Assembly (NCBI RefSeq): GCF_000712975.1
Contig: NZ_JHQL01000002.1
Location: 186,001 to 250,000, forward strand
DNA length: 64,000 nucleotides
From: Vreelandella neptunia
Lineage (GTDB): Bacteria; Pseudomonadota; Gammaproteobacteria; Pseudomonadales; Halomonadaceae
Reading direction: 5' to 3'
Below are positions 8,166 to 16,780 of the stretch, piece after piece (position 1 is the first letter of the stretch; each line of letters opens with the position of its first letter). The position numbers and the translations under genes are program-made. The notes beneath the pieces were generated by a model. The model was not told the DNA's origin. It worked only from the letters and a program-made list of their open reading frames with translations, and ran no database searches.

Positions 8166-9410
8166 TTAGCCTGTCTTTTCCAACACGTTGCGAGCGAAGA
8201 TAAATTCAAAGTCTTTTGTTTCAAAAATCGCTGAAACAATGACACCTAACACCAGCGCCCAGAACGTGGCACCAATGCCCAGAATTTGCAGGCCAGAAGC
8301 CGCAATCAGAAAGGCGAACAGCGCGCCTATTTCATGCTTTTTACCAGCAAAGGCAATCGACATTGAGGAGGTAATGACGCGCATCAGCGCAAGCCCAGCA
8401 ATAATCGCGATAAAATAGCGCGGTGTCGCTTCCAGCAGGCTGACGACATAGCCGTAAAAGGGCGCTGCTACCACAAAGATAGCCGCCGCCACCACTGCCG
8501 CGACCCAGCGCTTATCATGGGTACCTGCCTCGGGGGACGAGCAGATTCCAGTCATTGGTGCGGCAATGCAGGTACTGTGCAGGTTAAAAAACGCCGATAC
8601 CATGGTGCCAAAGCCACCCACGGCAGTAATGCCGTTGGCAGGCACCTCTTTGTAGCCCATTCCTTTCACCAAGCCCACGCCCGCAGGGGTTTCCATACCG
8701 ACTAGAATAATCGCCAACGGCAGGCCATAAGTGAGAAAAGCACTTAGGGTGAAGTGGGGAACAATAAACTCCGGAAAACGGATCGTCGCTTCGATACCGG
8801 ATAGGTCAACGCCTGTCGCTATCAGGTAAAGAATACCTGCGAGCATAGCCACGATCAGAGGGGGAATTTTACGAAATAGCCGTGCGGAAATGAAAAATGC
8901 CAGAATCATAATCGAGGCTGGCACTATCGCGCTCTCCAGCGGGCGTACCATATTGAGTCCAAAGCTCAGTAGCATACCTGCCACCATACCCATCACGATT
9001 GGCATAGGGATTAAGCGCATCACAATCCCCATCACACCCGTTAGGCCCGCCACCAGCGCAATCGCCCCCGCAATTAGGCTGGCTCCTAACGCCGCTTCTA
9101 ACCCCACCACGGGAATAACGGCGGCGAACATTAGCGCCCCTGGAATAGAGTTAGCCATTGGAATGGGCAGCCGATAATAAGCGGGCATCACCAAACCAAA
9201 TAGCCCGTTGATCATCAGGTAACTGATCACCCAGATCATAATAAACGAAGAGTCTAGTCCAGCAGCAGTGCCCGCACTGATATGAACGACGCCAACGCTA
9301 AGGCCTAAAATACCGGCGACCAAACCGGTACTGGCATTATCAACATTTAGGTCGCGCAGGAAATCACGGGGCGCGTGCCTGAGGCTAACGCCTTTCTCTA
9401 TATGTTTCAC
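8166..9410 (-). CDS. benE: benzoate/H+ symporter, BenE family
   Basis: Inner-membrane importer of 414 residues, almost entirely hydrophobic helices (10-12 segments), of the BenE family that takes up benzoate. Family hallmarks are the glycine/proline-rich helices with MANSIPGALMFAAVIP (about residues 87-101) and the LPLAIILVGMETPAGVG stretch near residue 232. It is the last gene of the minus-strand cat-ben run, 57 bases after benD, and a terminator follows. Its place in the operon supports benzoate as the substrate. Confidence 0.93.
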   Translation of the reverse strand: MKHIEKGVSLRHAPRDFLRDLNVDNASTGLVAGILGLSVGVVHISAGTAAGLDSSFIMIWVISYLMINGLFGLVMPAYYRLPIPMANSIPGALMFAAVIPVVGLEAALGASLIAGAIALVAGLTGVMGIVMRLIPMPIVMGMVAGMLLSFGLNMVRPLESAIVPASIMILAFFISARLFRKIPPLIVAMLAGILYLIATGVDLSGIEATIRFPEFIVPHFTLSAFLTYGLPLAIILVGMETPAGVGLVKGMGYKEVPANGITAVGGFGTMVSAFFNLHSTCIAAPMTGICSSPEAGTHDKRWVAAVVAAAIFVVAAPFYGYVVSLLEATPRYFIAIIAGLALMRVITSSMSIAFAGKKHEIGALFAFLIAASGLQILGIGATFWALVLGVIVSAIFETKDFEFIFARNVLEKTG

Positions 9411-9467
9411 GGTGTACTCCAGGGTATTGTTATGATTAGCGTTGAAGTGACTATAGCGATAGATGGG

Positions 9468-10268
9468 TTATCCGAGATCACCACCTGCAACGGGTAATAC
9501 GCTGCCAGTGATGTAGCTAGCATCGTCAGACGCAAGGAATAAAATGGGGGCGACCATTTCATCCAACGTGCCATAACGACCCATTAGGCAACTCTGCTTG
9601 GTTTGATCAATGTGCGCTTGAAACCAAGCTTTTTCTGTCTCGCTGGTCAGCTCTGGTGTGCCCCGTGAAATACGCCGTGGTGGCGCTTCAGTGCCGCCAG
9701 GGGCTGTCGCAACGACGCGAATACCATGCTCGGCGTACTCAAATGCCAGCGAAGCGGTCATTGCGTTAACCCCACCTTTCGCCGCCGAATAAGGAATGCG
9801 GTGAATACCACGGGTGGCAGCGGAGGAGACGTTAACAATCACGCCGCTACCCTGTGCCACCATCATGGGAAGCGCCGCCCGACAGCACCATAGCGTAGGC
9901 ATTAACGAGCGATTGATCTCGGCGGCTATTTGCTCGTCCGTAAATTCAGTGAACGGTTTAAAATTAATCGCACCGCCCACGTTATTGATTAAAATATCGA
10001 TGCGCCCAAACTGCTTATATGCCACCTGCATTGTTTGCTCAGCACCAGCCCATGTCTCTAGGTCCGTTTGCACACCAACGACCTGACGCCCCTGCCCGCT
10101 TAGCTGGTCGACAACTTCGTGAATGAGGTCAGCCCGGTCTACCAGAACCAAACGCGCGCCTTCCGCCGCAGCGCGCTCAGCAAGACGCCGCCCGATCCCT
10201 TGGGCTGCGCCAGTGATCACCATGACGCGATCTTGAAAGCGTAAACGGTTAAGACATTGGCTACTCAT
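9468..10268 (-). CDS. benD: benzoate cis-diol dehydrogenase (SDR)
   Basis: NAD-dependent short-chain dehydrogenase that oxidises and decarboxylates 1,6-dihydroxycyclohexa-2,4-diene-1-carboxylate to catechol. It has 266 residues, with the nucleotide-binding TGAAQGIG at about residues 19-26 and the catalytic set S149, Y160 and K164 (YSAAK). The start overlaps the benC stop by four bases (ATGA), which implies translational coupling. The dehydrogenase follows the three dioxygenase genes, the standard benABCD order. Confidence 0.94.
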   Translation of the reverse strand: MSSQCLNRLRFQDRVMVITGAAQGIGRRLAERAAAEGARLVLVDRADLIHEVVDQLSGQGRQVVGVQTDLETWAGAEQTMQVAYKQFGRIDILINNVGGAINFKPFTEFTDEQIAAEINRSLMPTLWCCRAALPMMVAQGSGVIVNVSSAATRGIHRIPYSAAKGGVNAMTASLAFEYAEHGIRVVATAPGGTEAPPRRISRGTPELTSETEKAWFQAHIDQTKQSCLMGRYGTLDEMVAPILFLASDDASYITGSVLPVAGGDLG

Positions 10269-11290
10269 GCGCGCTCTCCCACTTGATTCGGGGTGAACTT
10301 CTCGTAGTGGAAGCTCTGCGGCGTAATACCTTCGGTATCAAAATGGTTAAGTACCGCATCCACCATGGGGGGCGGGCCGCAAAGGTAGACATCAATATCA
10401 CCATCGTGCAGAACGCCCGCATCCATGTGATGGGTGACATATCCCTTCCGCGGATGCTCGCTGGCGTCGTCAACGACGACCGTTGAGTAGCTAAAGTTCG
10501 CTAGCGCTTCCTTAAAGGCATCTAACGCATCGGTTTTCACTAGGTGATCATCTTTATTGACGCCGTAGACCATATGGATCGGTGCGTCGCACTCTTTTTG
10601 TACCAACTGCGCCAGCATCGATAAGAACGGTGCTAACCCAGTACCGCCTGCCAACATCAGCACCGGCCGGGTCACCTCGCGCAGGTAGAAACTACCCAGC
10701 GGGCCGGTCAGCTTAAGCCGATCACCCACCTTTGCCCGTTCGGTTAAGTAACCGCTCATCACCCCGTTAGGGATATTACGGATAAGGAAAGTGGCTCGTT
10801 TATCGCCAGGCAGTGAGCTAAACGAGTAAGAGCGATGCACCTCAGTGCCTGGCACATCAATATGGATATATTGTCCGGGTAGGAAGGTCAGACCGTCGGC
10901 GTTATCCAGATCAACGACAAGCTCAATGCTATCTTCAGAGAGCGACTCGACTGCTGCGACCGTGCCCTCAACGCTGCCTACCTGGGTTTTACACAGTGTC
11001 GAGGCCACCGGCACTTGGATAACGCAGTCTGATGAGGGCACCATTTGGCATGTTAGCACCTGTCCTTCAGCCACCTCCTCGTCCGAAAGTGCCTCTTCTA
11101 GGTACTCGTCACCCATGTCAAATTGGCCCTGTTCGCAATATCCCTTGCAGGTGCCACATACCCCGTCAGAGCAGTCCATCGGCAGGTTAACTTTTTGCCG
11201 ATACGCAGCATCAAGAACGGTTTCCCCTTCTTTACAACCGATAAAACGGGTCACGCCGTCTTCAAAGTTGAGGGCAATGGTATAGCTCAT
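10265..11290 (-). CDS. benC: benzoate 1,2-dioxygenase electron transfer component (ferredoxin-NADH reductase)
   Basis: Reductase that passes electrons from NADH through FAD and a [2Fe-2S] centre to the BenAB oxygenase. It has 341 residues from the chosen ATG. A plant-type ferredoxin domain comes first, with the cysteines of CSDGVCGTC near residues 40-48 and a fourth cysteine later. A FAD-binding domain follows (RSYSFSS), then an NAD-binding domain (GGTGLAPFLSM) and the C-terminal CGPPPMV. An upstream in-frame GTG exists, but GGGAGGAG lies seven bases before MSYTIALNF, so the ATG is preferred. It follows benB by 24 bases. Confidence 0.94.
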   Translation of the reverse strand: MSYTIALNFEDGVTRFIGCKEGETVLDAAYRQKVNLPMDCSDGVCGTCKGYCEQGQFDMGDEYLEEALSDEEVAEGQVLTCQMVPSSDCVIQVPVASTLCKTQVGSVEGTVAAVESLSEDSIELVVDLDNADGLTFLPGQYIHIDVPGTEVHRSYSFSSLPGDKRATFLIRNIPNGVMSGYLTERAKVGDRLKLTGPLGSFYLREVTRPVLMLAGGTGLAPFLSMLAQLVQKECDAPIHMVYGVNKDDHLVKTDALDAFKEALANFSYSTVVVDDASEHPRKGYVTHHMDAGVLHDGDIDVYLCGPPPMVDAVLNHFDTEGITPQSFHYEKFTPNQVGERA

Positions 11291-11314
11291 GGTTGAATCT
11301 CCTCCCACATCAGG

Positions 11315-11803
11315 TCAAATGTGGTAAACGTCGATGACCTGCTGGATATAGTCGTTGTTCAGCTGTACGACTTTTCTTGTGATGAGCGGTGTTTCACCCG
11401 ACACATCCAGGGTGTAAAACGCTGCCCCGAAAAAGCTGTCGGTGACTTTGTAGCGGTGGCTAAGCGTGTGCCAGTTAAAGCGCAGCTCCACCTTATCGCC
11501 CTCTTGGGAAAGTATTTCGAGGTTGCTAATTTGGTGGGTGGTGCGTGGCTCAGGTGTGCTTGCACCGCTGCGCTCGGTCTTAATCCGATAAACCCGGTCT
11601 TCCAGCCCTTCACGATTGGCGTAGTAGATCAGTGAAATTTCACTGTGCGGGTCACGGGTCAACTGGTCGTCGTCATCCCAAGCGGGCATCCAAAACTCAG
11701 CGTCTTTGTGGTAGCAGGCCAACCATTCGTCCCATTCGCGGTCGTCCAGTAAACGGGCTTCGCGGTACAGGAAGGCTTGAAGGTCGTGATAGGTAATGCT
11801 CAT
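11315..11803 (-). CDS. benB: benzoate 1,2-dioxygenase small (beta) subunit
   Basis: Structural beta subunit of the Rieske oxygenase (SnoaL/NTF2-like cone fold), which forms the hexamer with BenA. It has 162 residues from MSITYHDLQAF. GGGGAG upstream of this ATG decides the start over the longer in-frame option. Family features include LLDDREWDEWLACYHKDAEFWMPAW in the first 50 residues and a conserved KVQLNNDYIQQVIDVYHI end. It sits between benA and benC with short gaps. Confidence 0.94.
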   Translation of the reverse strand: MSITYHDLQAFLYREARLLDDREWDEWLACYHKDAEFWMPAWDDDDQLTRDPHSEISLIYYANREGLEDRVYRIKTERSGASTPEPRTTHQISNLEILSQEGDKVELRFNWHTLSHRYKVTDSFFGAAFYTLDVSGETPLITRKVVQLNNDYIQQVIDVYHI

Positions 11804-11847
11804 AGTGGTTTCTCCCCTGGTCACTCGGCGCCTAGGTGTCTAAACAC

Positions 11848-13215
11848 TTAGGCGGATGCGGTGGCAATGAACTGACTGCGCTCTTTATCAATTGCGCGCA
11901 ACATTTCGTCGACCCAGTGTTTGTGGTGCAACACGTAGAGGCCTTCATCTTCGGGGGAAGCGCCACTCAGCAGTGGTTTCATATCGATTGCCTGGGCATT
12001 TTCGTCAGCCCCTTCAACCCACTGTTTCGCGCCGCGAGAGAGGTCATTCCATTCCGCTAACGCACCGTTGTAGCCTTCTTGGCAAGCGCGGAACTCTTCA
12101 AGATCATCTGGGGTGCCCATACCAGAGACGTTAAAGAAGTCTTCATACTGGCGGATACGCACGGCGCGGTTTTCAGCCGACTCGCCTTTAGGAGCGAAGC
12201 AGTAGATGGTGACTTCGGTTTTGTTAACGTCGATGGGGCGCAACACGCGAATTTGCGTGGAGAACTGATCCATCAGGTAGACGTTAGGGTAGAGACACAG
12301 GTTACGCGTTTGGTTAACGATGGAATCTGCACGGGCGTCGCCCAGCTGCTCCTGAATCCACTCTTTTTGCTGATAGACCGGGCGCACTTCAGGGTTAAGC
12401 AGACGTGTCCACAGCATCATGTGGCCATTTTCGTAAGAGTAGAAACCGCCTTTACTCTTCGACCAGCCATCAGCGTCCACCGCTTTGGTGCCGCCTGCAT
12501 CGTAGTTACGACGCTCCATGGTGGAGGCATAGTTCCAGTGCACTGAGCTTACGTGGTAGCCATCGGCACCGTTTTCAGCCTGGAGTTTCCAGTTTCCTGA
12601 ATAGGTGTAAGAGGATGTGCCACGCAGAATTTCCAAGCCTTCCGGTGCTTGATCAACGATATTATCGATAATCTTGGTGGTTTCGCCCAGATGTTGCTCA
12701 AGAGGCTGAACATCCGCACTCAAACTGCCGAACAGGAAGCCTTTGTAGTTTTCAAAGCGAGGCAGGCGTTTCAGGTCATGGGAGCCATCTTCTTTAAAAG
12801 AGTCGGGGTAGGCACCGACCTTCTCGTTTTTGGCTTTCAGTAACTTGCCGTCGTTCTTAAACGTCCAGCCGTGGAACGGGCAGGTAAAGGTGCCTTTGTT
12901 GCCGCGCTTGCGGCGACACAGCGTCGCGCCACGGTGAGCACAGGCATTAATCAGTCCATGTAGCTCGCCCTGTTTGTCACGGGTGATAATCACCGGCTGG
13001 CGGCCCATAGTGACGGTCATGTAGTCGCCCGGCTCAGCGATTTGGCTTTCGTGGGCCAAAAACAGCCAGTTGCCTTCAAAGATATGCTTTAGCTCGAGTT
13101 CAAAGAACTCAGGGTCAGTAAACATACTGCGATGGCAGCGAAAAACACCGTTCTCTGGTTCGTCTTGTACGGCACCGCGCACGCGGGCTTCGAGCTGATC
13201 AAGCTTCGTGGTCAT
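11848..13215 (-). CDS. benA: benzoate 1,2-dioxygenase large (alpha) subunit
   Basis: Catalytic subunit that dihydroxylates benzoate at C1-C2. It has 455 residues. The Rieske [2Fe-2S] ligands are C92, H94, C112 and H115 (CAHRG...CPFHGW). The mononuclear iron site includes H221 and H226 in [13 protein letters not shown]. Length and motifs are those of BenA/XylX-type oxygenases rather than naphthalene or phthalate types. The gene follows catA by 74 bases on the same strand, so catechol cleavage and benzoate attack appear to share a transcript. Confidence 0.95.
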   Translation of the reverse strand: MTTKLDQLEARVRGAVQDEPENGVFRCHRSMFTDPEFFELELKHIFEGNWLFLAHESQIAEPGDYMTVTMGRQPVIITRDKQGELHGLINACAHRGATLCRRKRGNKGTFTCPFHGWTFKNDGKLLKAKNEKVGAYPDSFKEDGSHDLKRLPRFENYKGFLFGSLSADVQPLEQHLGETTKIIDNIVDQAPEGLEILRGTSSYTYSGNWKLQAENGADGYHVSSVHWNYASTMERRNYDAGGTKAVDADGWSKSKGGFYSYENGHMMLWTRLLNPEVRPVYQQKEWIQEQLGDARADSIVNQTRNLCLYPNVYLMDQFSTQIRVLRPIDVNKTEVTIYCFAPKGESAENRAVRIRQYEDFFNVSGMGTPDDLEEFRACQEGYNGALAEWNDLSRGAKQWVEGADENAQAIDMKPLLSGASPEDEGLYVLHHKHWVDEMLRAIDKERSQFIATASA

Positions 13216-13289
13216 GATCTCTCTCCTGGTAGTTATCGGTCTTATCGCAGCGGGCCTAGGGGCTGGCCCGCGTTCATCAGGATGGGGGG

Positions 13290-14264
13290 TTATACCTTGG
13301 CAGTACCGGCCAACTGGCTGGCTTGATCAGCCTCGTTTTCTTTAGCGCGTGGGCGGGCGTGGCGTGTTTGCAGCTCAGCGGCGTCAGTCTTGTTGAGCTC
13401 AATATCGAACACAACTTCTGAGAACGGGCCGTCTAGCTCGCGCTGGGCGATGGTGTTTTTATCGTCGATCTTGTTCGCTGGAACGACTAGCTCTTCACGC
13501 GTGGCAAAAGCGAAATCATCAAAGGTGTAGGGGTCACCAGCGAGATTAATCTGGGTTGTCAGGTGCTGATGGCCCGGTGCAGAGACAAAGTAATGGATAT
13601 GGGCAGGGCGCTCGCCATGACGACCGAGTGACTTCAACACGACATCCGTTGGGGCACCTTCAGGAACGCCATAACCAGAAGGGATAATGCTGCGCGCAGT
13701 GTAGCGGCCTTGCGCATCGGTATAGATGGTACGGCGCAGGTTGTACTCGCTCTGCGCCTCATCAAAGAAGGAGTAGCCGCCTTTGGAATTGGCGTGCCAG
13801 ATTTCGACCTTAGCCCCCTTGACTGGCTGCCCGTCCACATCACGTACCTGGCCGGTTAACCACATGGTCTCGCCGTCGTTATCCTGGCCGTCGTCCATGC
13901 GCGCAAAGCCTTCTTCTTCTGGGGCGCCAGCCACGTAAAGCGGCCCTTCGATAGTGCGCGGTGTACCTCCAGTTCGCTTGGCTTCAGCGTCGATGGCGTC
14001 TTGGCGCATATCAAGGAAGTGGTCAAATCCTAGCCCAGGCGATAGCAAACCGAACTGTGTTTGGTTGCCCAAAGCGTTAAGCAGATTAACAGCAGCCCAG
14101 TACTCTTCTTCAGTGACGTTAAAATCGTCAATCAGCTTGAACAGATCGGACACCAAGCGATGAACAATCTGTTTGGCGCGATCATTGCCACCCGTTTGGT
14201 CGAAACCAGCAATGGTCTTTAAAAAGTTCTGTACGTCTGGTGTGTCAAAAATCTTCACGGTCAT
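13290..14264 (-). CDS. catA: catechol 1,2-dioxygenase
   Basis: Non-haem Fe(III) intradiol dioxygenase that opens catechol to cis,cis-muconate. It has 324 residues, slightly longer than the usual 305-312 because of a C-terminal tail rich in charged residues ([12 protein letters not shown]). The iron ligands are Y164 (GGYSFFD), Y198 (PSGYG), H222 and H224 (PAHIHYF). The N-terminal helical dimerisation domain is present. It lies between catC and benA in the operon. A chlorocatechol preference is unlikely given the benzoate context. Confidence 0.95.
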   Translation of the reverse strand: MTVKIFDTPDVQNFLKTIAGFDQTGGNDRAKQIVHRLVSDLFKLIDDFNVTEEEYWAAVNLLNALGNQTQFGLLSPGLGFDHFLDMRQDAIDAEAKRTGGTPRTIEGPLYVAGAPEEEGFARMDDGQDNDGETMWLTGQVRDVDGQPVKGAKVEIWHANSKGGYSFFDEAQSEYNLRRTIYTDAQGRYTARSIIPSGYGVPEGAPTDVVLKSLGRHGERPAHIHYFVSAPGHQHLTTQINLAGDPYTFDDFAFATREELVVPANKIDDKNTIAQRELDGPFSEVVFDIELNKTDAAELQTRHARPRAKENEADQASQLAGTAKV

Positions 14265-14330
14265 GGTGACATCCTCAGTTTGTTATAGGCTATTGTTTTA
14301 TTAATAAGAACTGGCGTATTACTTGGGTAA

Positions 14331-14621
14331 TCAGCGGTCGTCTTCACGTACTGAAGAGGGGTGACGACACAGCGGCTTGACGCTAATTTCCATATAAGGA
14401 AACAGCGGCAAATTGCTGATCAGTTCTTGCAGCTCGGCGTTGTCTTCAACATCAAAAATACTGATATTTGAGTAGCTACCCGCTACCCGCCACAGGTGGC
14501 GCCATTTGCCTTGGCGCTGTAGGTTTTGGGCATACGCCTTTTCAGTGGCCTTAATATCCGCTGCCTGCTCTGCTGGCATATCGGTCGGCAGCTTGACGGT
14601 CATCTCTACCTGGAACAGCAT
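14331..14621 (-). CDS. catC: muconolactone delta-isomerase
   Basis: Small cytoplasmic enzyme of 96 residues that converts muconolactone to 3-oxoadipate enol-lactone. It begins MLFQVEMTVKLP and contains KATEKAYAQNLQRQGKWRHLWRV and the IFDVEDNAELQELISNLPLFPYM block, all typical of CatC, which assembles as a decamer. It is placed between catB and catA. A small GGAG site precedes the start. The next step, enol-lactone hydrolysis, is supplied by pcaD about 7 kb away. Confidence 0.94.
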   Translation of the reverse strand: MLFQVEMTVKLPTDMPAEQAADIKATEKAYAQNLQRQGKWRHLWRVAGSYSNISIFDVEDNAELQELISNLPLFPYMEISVKPLCRHPSSVREDDR

Positions 14622-14723
14622 AAATTTCTCCTCTTCAGCCGCGCGCAGATGCCAACATCGACTGGCAAATTTTTACTTATGCGGCATGTAGTTGCGACGG
14701 ATAGTTGCGTGGCTTTAATCGGG

Positions 14724-15842
14724 TTACTGACGTGAGTAGTAAGCCAATTTCTCTTCATCCAAGGTGATGCCCAACCCTGGCCCTTGGGGCAACGTCACCC
14801 CAAACTCGGTGTAGTTAAGTGACTTAACGACAATGTCGTCTTTCAGCAGCAGCGGTCCGAACATTTCAGTGCCCCAAGTCATTTCTGGTAGCGTTGCCCA
14901 GGCATGTAGTGAAGCGGCCGTTCCAATGGTGCCCTCCAGCAAGGTGCCGCCGTATAAGCCAACGCCCGCGGCTTGCGCCACATGCGCCAGTTCCAACACA
15001 CCATGGATTCCACCAGACTTGGCAATTTTTAACGCGAAGGCACCGCTGAACCCGCCGCTCACAAGATCGAGTCCGTCGCGGGCATCCTGCACGGCTTCAT
15101 CTGCCAGCATCGGCACGTTAAAACGGTTCGCTAGGCGAATAAGCCCTGCATGTTCACGGGCAGGTATGGGCTGCTCAATTAACTCGATACCGGCATCCTG
15201 TAGCGCTTGAATGCCACGCACTGCGGTGGATTCGTCCCACGCTTGGTTTACGTCAACGCGTACACTGGCGCGATCACCTAATGCTTGTTTAATAGCTGCG
15301 ACGTGACCTACGTCTTGGTCGAGTGAATTAGCACCAATTTTTAATTTAAAATCGCAGTGACGTCGCTGCTCTAAACGCAGCTGCGCTTCATCGATATCCT
15401 TGGCGGTATCGCCGCTGGCTAATGTCCACAGCACAGGCAAATGTTCCTGCCGAGCGCCGCCAAGCAATTCAGCAACGCTTAAGCCCAAACGTTTGCCTTG
15501 TGCATCCAGGAGTGCCGTTTCCAACGCTGACTTAGCAATCATGTTGCCGCGTGCATGGCGGTTCAGGCGGGAGCGCAGCTGGTGGATATTGCTAGATGAC
15601 TGGCCGACAAGAAGCGGCGCCAAATAGATATCGATATTGCGCTTAATGCTTTCAGGGCTTTCCGGGCCGTAGGCCAGGCCACCAATGGTGGTGCCTTCAC
15701 CAATTCCTTCGATACCATCGGAGTGGCGCATGCGCACAATCACCATGGTTTGGCAGGCCATAGTGGTCATTGAGAGCTTATGCGGACGAATCGTCGGCAA
15801 ATCGACTAGCAGCGTCTCAATATGTTCGATGACAGTTGACAT
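14724..15842 (-). CDS. catB: muconate cycloisomerase
   Basis: Enolase-superfamily enzyme that cyclises cis,cis-muconate to muconolactone with a divalent metal ion. It has 372 residues. The base lysines are in FKLKIG (about residue 167), and the metal ligands are in VRVDVNQAWD, ELIEQPI and MLADEAV. The N-terminal capping domain is complete. It is the promoter-proximal gene of the cat-ben run, with the ATAC-N7-GTAT box centred about 95 bases upstream, which points to control by the BenM/CatM-like protein. Confidence 0.95.
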   Translation of the reverse strand: MSTVIEHIETLLVDLPTIRPHKLSMTTMACQTMVIVRMRHSDGIEGIGEGTTIGGLAYGPESPESIKRNIDIYLAPLLVGQSSSNIHQLRSRLNRHARGNMIAKSALETALLDAQGKRLGLSVAELLGGARQEHLPVLWTLASGDTAKDIDEAQLRLEQRRHCDFKLKIGANSLDQDVGHVAAIKQALGDRASVRVDVNQAWDESTAVRGIQALQDAGIELIEQPIPAREHAGLIRLANRFNVPMLADEAVQDARDGLDLVSGGFSGAFALKIAKSGGIHGVLELAHVAQAAGVGLYGGTLLEGTIGTAASLHAWATLPEMTWGTEMFGPLLLKDDIVVKSLNYTEFGVTLPQGPGLGITLDEEKLAYYSRQ

Positions 15843-15928
15843 GGCAGCTCCAGCGTCTGGCGTTGTTTAACTAGGGGCAGTTTGGTGGCCGCCAGTTGTT
15901 AAAACCAATATTGTTTGAGTGCCTTGCC

Positions 15929-15943
15929 ATACCGAGAAGGTAT
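15929..15943. promoter_or_regulatory. ATAC-N7-GTAT operator upstream of catB
   Basis: ATACCGAGAAGGTAT fits the BenM/CatM consensus exactly and lies 87-101 bases upstream of catB. In Acinetobacter such a site is the high-affinity anchor at about -65 from the transcript start. A second, weaker half-site nearer the promoter was not obvious. Confidence 0.7.
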
Positions 15944-16075
15944 TGCTACCAGACGGCTAAATGCGCCTTTTTGTGCTGCTCAACGCTGTCTGTCTCGCCC
16001 TATGCGTGTGATAAAGCGCCACAGAGATAGACGTTTTTCAATGAGTTATCACCGTGCCGCCGAGCTAACCCTGCC

Positions 16076-16111
16076 AAAATAAAAAACGGCGCAGCGTTGC
16101 ACTGCACCGTT
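16076..16111 (-). terminator. rho-independent terminator facing catB, no known gene before it
   Basis: On the minus strand AACGGTGCAG-TGCAACG-CTGCGCCGTT forms a 10-base stem with one mismatch, followed by TTTTATTTT. The nearest upstream minus-strand gene, the LysR gene, already has its own hairpin at 16689-16724. This one therefore implies a short transcript starting somewhere between 16112 and 16690. Confidence 0.6.
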
Positions 16112-16345
16112 GTCGGTGTTTGGCCTCTGACAATCCTATGACTAACGCCAGTCACGCCGGCTGCTGTCATCAGTACGCTGGAACCTGTCTCTTCTGTTGT
16201 CTGCTGTCAGCCGGTTGTTTTGCGACAAAAGCATAATGGTGGGCAGTCTTCGAAAACGTTGGGAGTTACCCATTTTCTACTTCTCCGCTTCTCCATTTCT
16301 CTAGTTCACCTTCTTTCCCTTGCTACTCTCTCCTCTCAACCGTTC
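16076..16345 (-). ncRNA. candidate small RNA upstream of the cat-ben operon
   Basis: Inferred from a strong terminator with no gene before it. The minus strand from about 16345 is purine-rich and carries several GGA motifs (AGGAG, AAGGGAAAG, ATGGAG, GCGGAG), as seen in CsrB/RsmZ-type RNAs. A weak promoter-like pair (TTGATT, then TACTAT 19 bases later) lies just upstream at about 16350-16385. The rest of the 640-base gap between catB and the small plus-strand gene holds no credible ORF. Tentative. Confidence 0.25.
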
Positions 16346-16483
16346 TAAATAGTAGAATGGTCTATGTACTTTTAATCAATTTTATTATTATGTTAGCCTG
16401 CTTACAATCTCTCTCGTCGTCCAACAGCGATGAATAGTCATCGCAAATTTAGAGACGTTTTATTTAACGTGAGGTTAAAAGTT

Positions 16484-16660
16484 ATGAAGTTAATCAATAC
16501 AGTAGCAGCCGCCGCCCTAATTCTATTCTCTGGTGCAGCACTTGCCGAACGCGGCTCTGGTGAAGACAATCAAATCGCTTACCCTGACTCGTCAGCACAG
16601 CATCAAACAGATGCCACGACGTTCACTGCCTCTGAATTACCGATTAGGAATTCGAAGTAA
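16484..16660 (+). CDS. 58-residue secreted peptide, copy A (ERGSGEDNQIAYP family)
   Basis: The start is the ATG of MKLINTV, with GAGG nine bases upstream; a longer in-frame start 54 bases earlier has no ribosome site. The protein has a clean signal peptide (residues 1-21, ending GAALA) and a mature 37-residue polar peptide beginning ERGSGEDNQIAYP. A second gene at 42150-42326 encodes a protein of exactly the same length with the same mature start, so this is a real family. No cysteines and no known domain. The exported product is probably a small periplasmic peptide. Function unknown. A bidirectional terminator follows. Confidence 0.75.
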   Translation: MKLINTVAAAALILFSGAALAERGSGEDNQIAYPDSSAQHQTDATTFTASELPIRNSK

Positions 16661-16688
16661 GTAGAGGGGTTCATTATTCACTGAACGC

Positions 16689-16724
16689 AAACAGTTGGCG
16701 GGCCAAAAGGCCCGCCAATTGTTT
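16689..16724. terminator. bidirectional terminator between peptide A and the LysR gene
   Basis: A 16-base stem with one G-T pair (AAACAGTTGGCGGGCC against its complement) and an AAAA loop. T-rich sequence follows on the plus strand, and TTTGCG follows on the minus strand. It lies between two convergent genes. Confidence 0.75.
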
Positions 16725-16780
16725 ATATAGGCAACGTTTATATAGGCAATTTTTATATAAGAAATGTTTATATAAACAGC
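16721..16780. repeat. four 15-base tandem repeats covering the LysR stop codon
   Basis: Units GTTTATATAGGCAAC, GTTTATATAGGCAAT, TTTTATATAAGAAAT and GTTTATATAAACAGC run head to tail. The last unit contains the final codons and TAA of the minus-strand LysR gene. The others look like downstream copies of that 3' end. Confidence 0.8.

Noticed and set aside
8012..8245. minus-strand 77-residue ORF after benE
   Set aside because: It overlaps the benE 3' end in another frame and contains the terminator hairpin.
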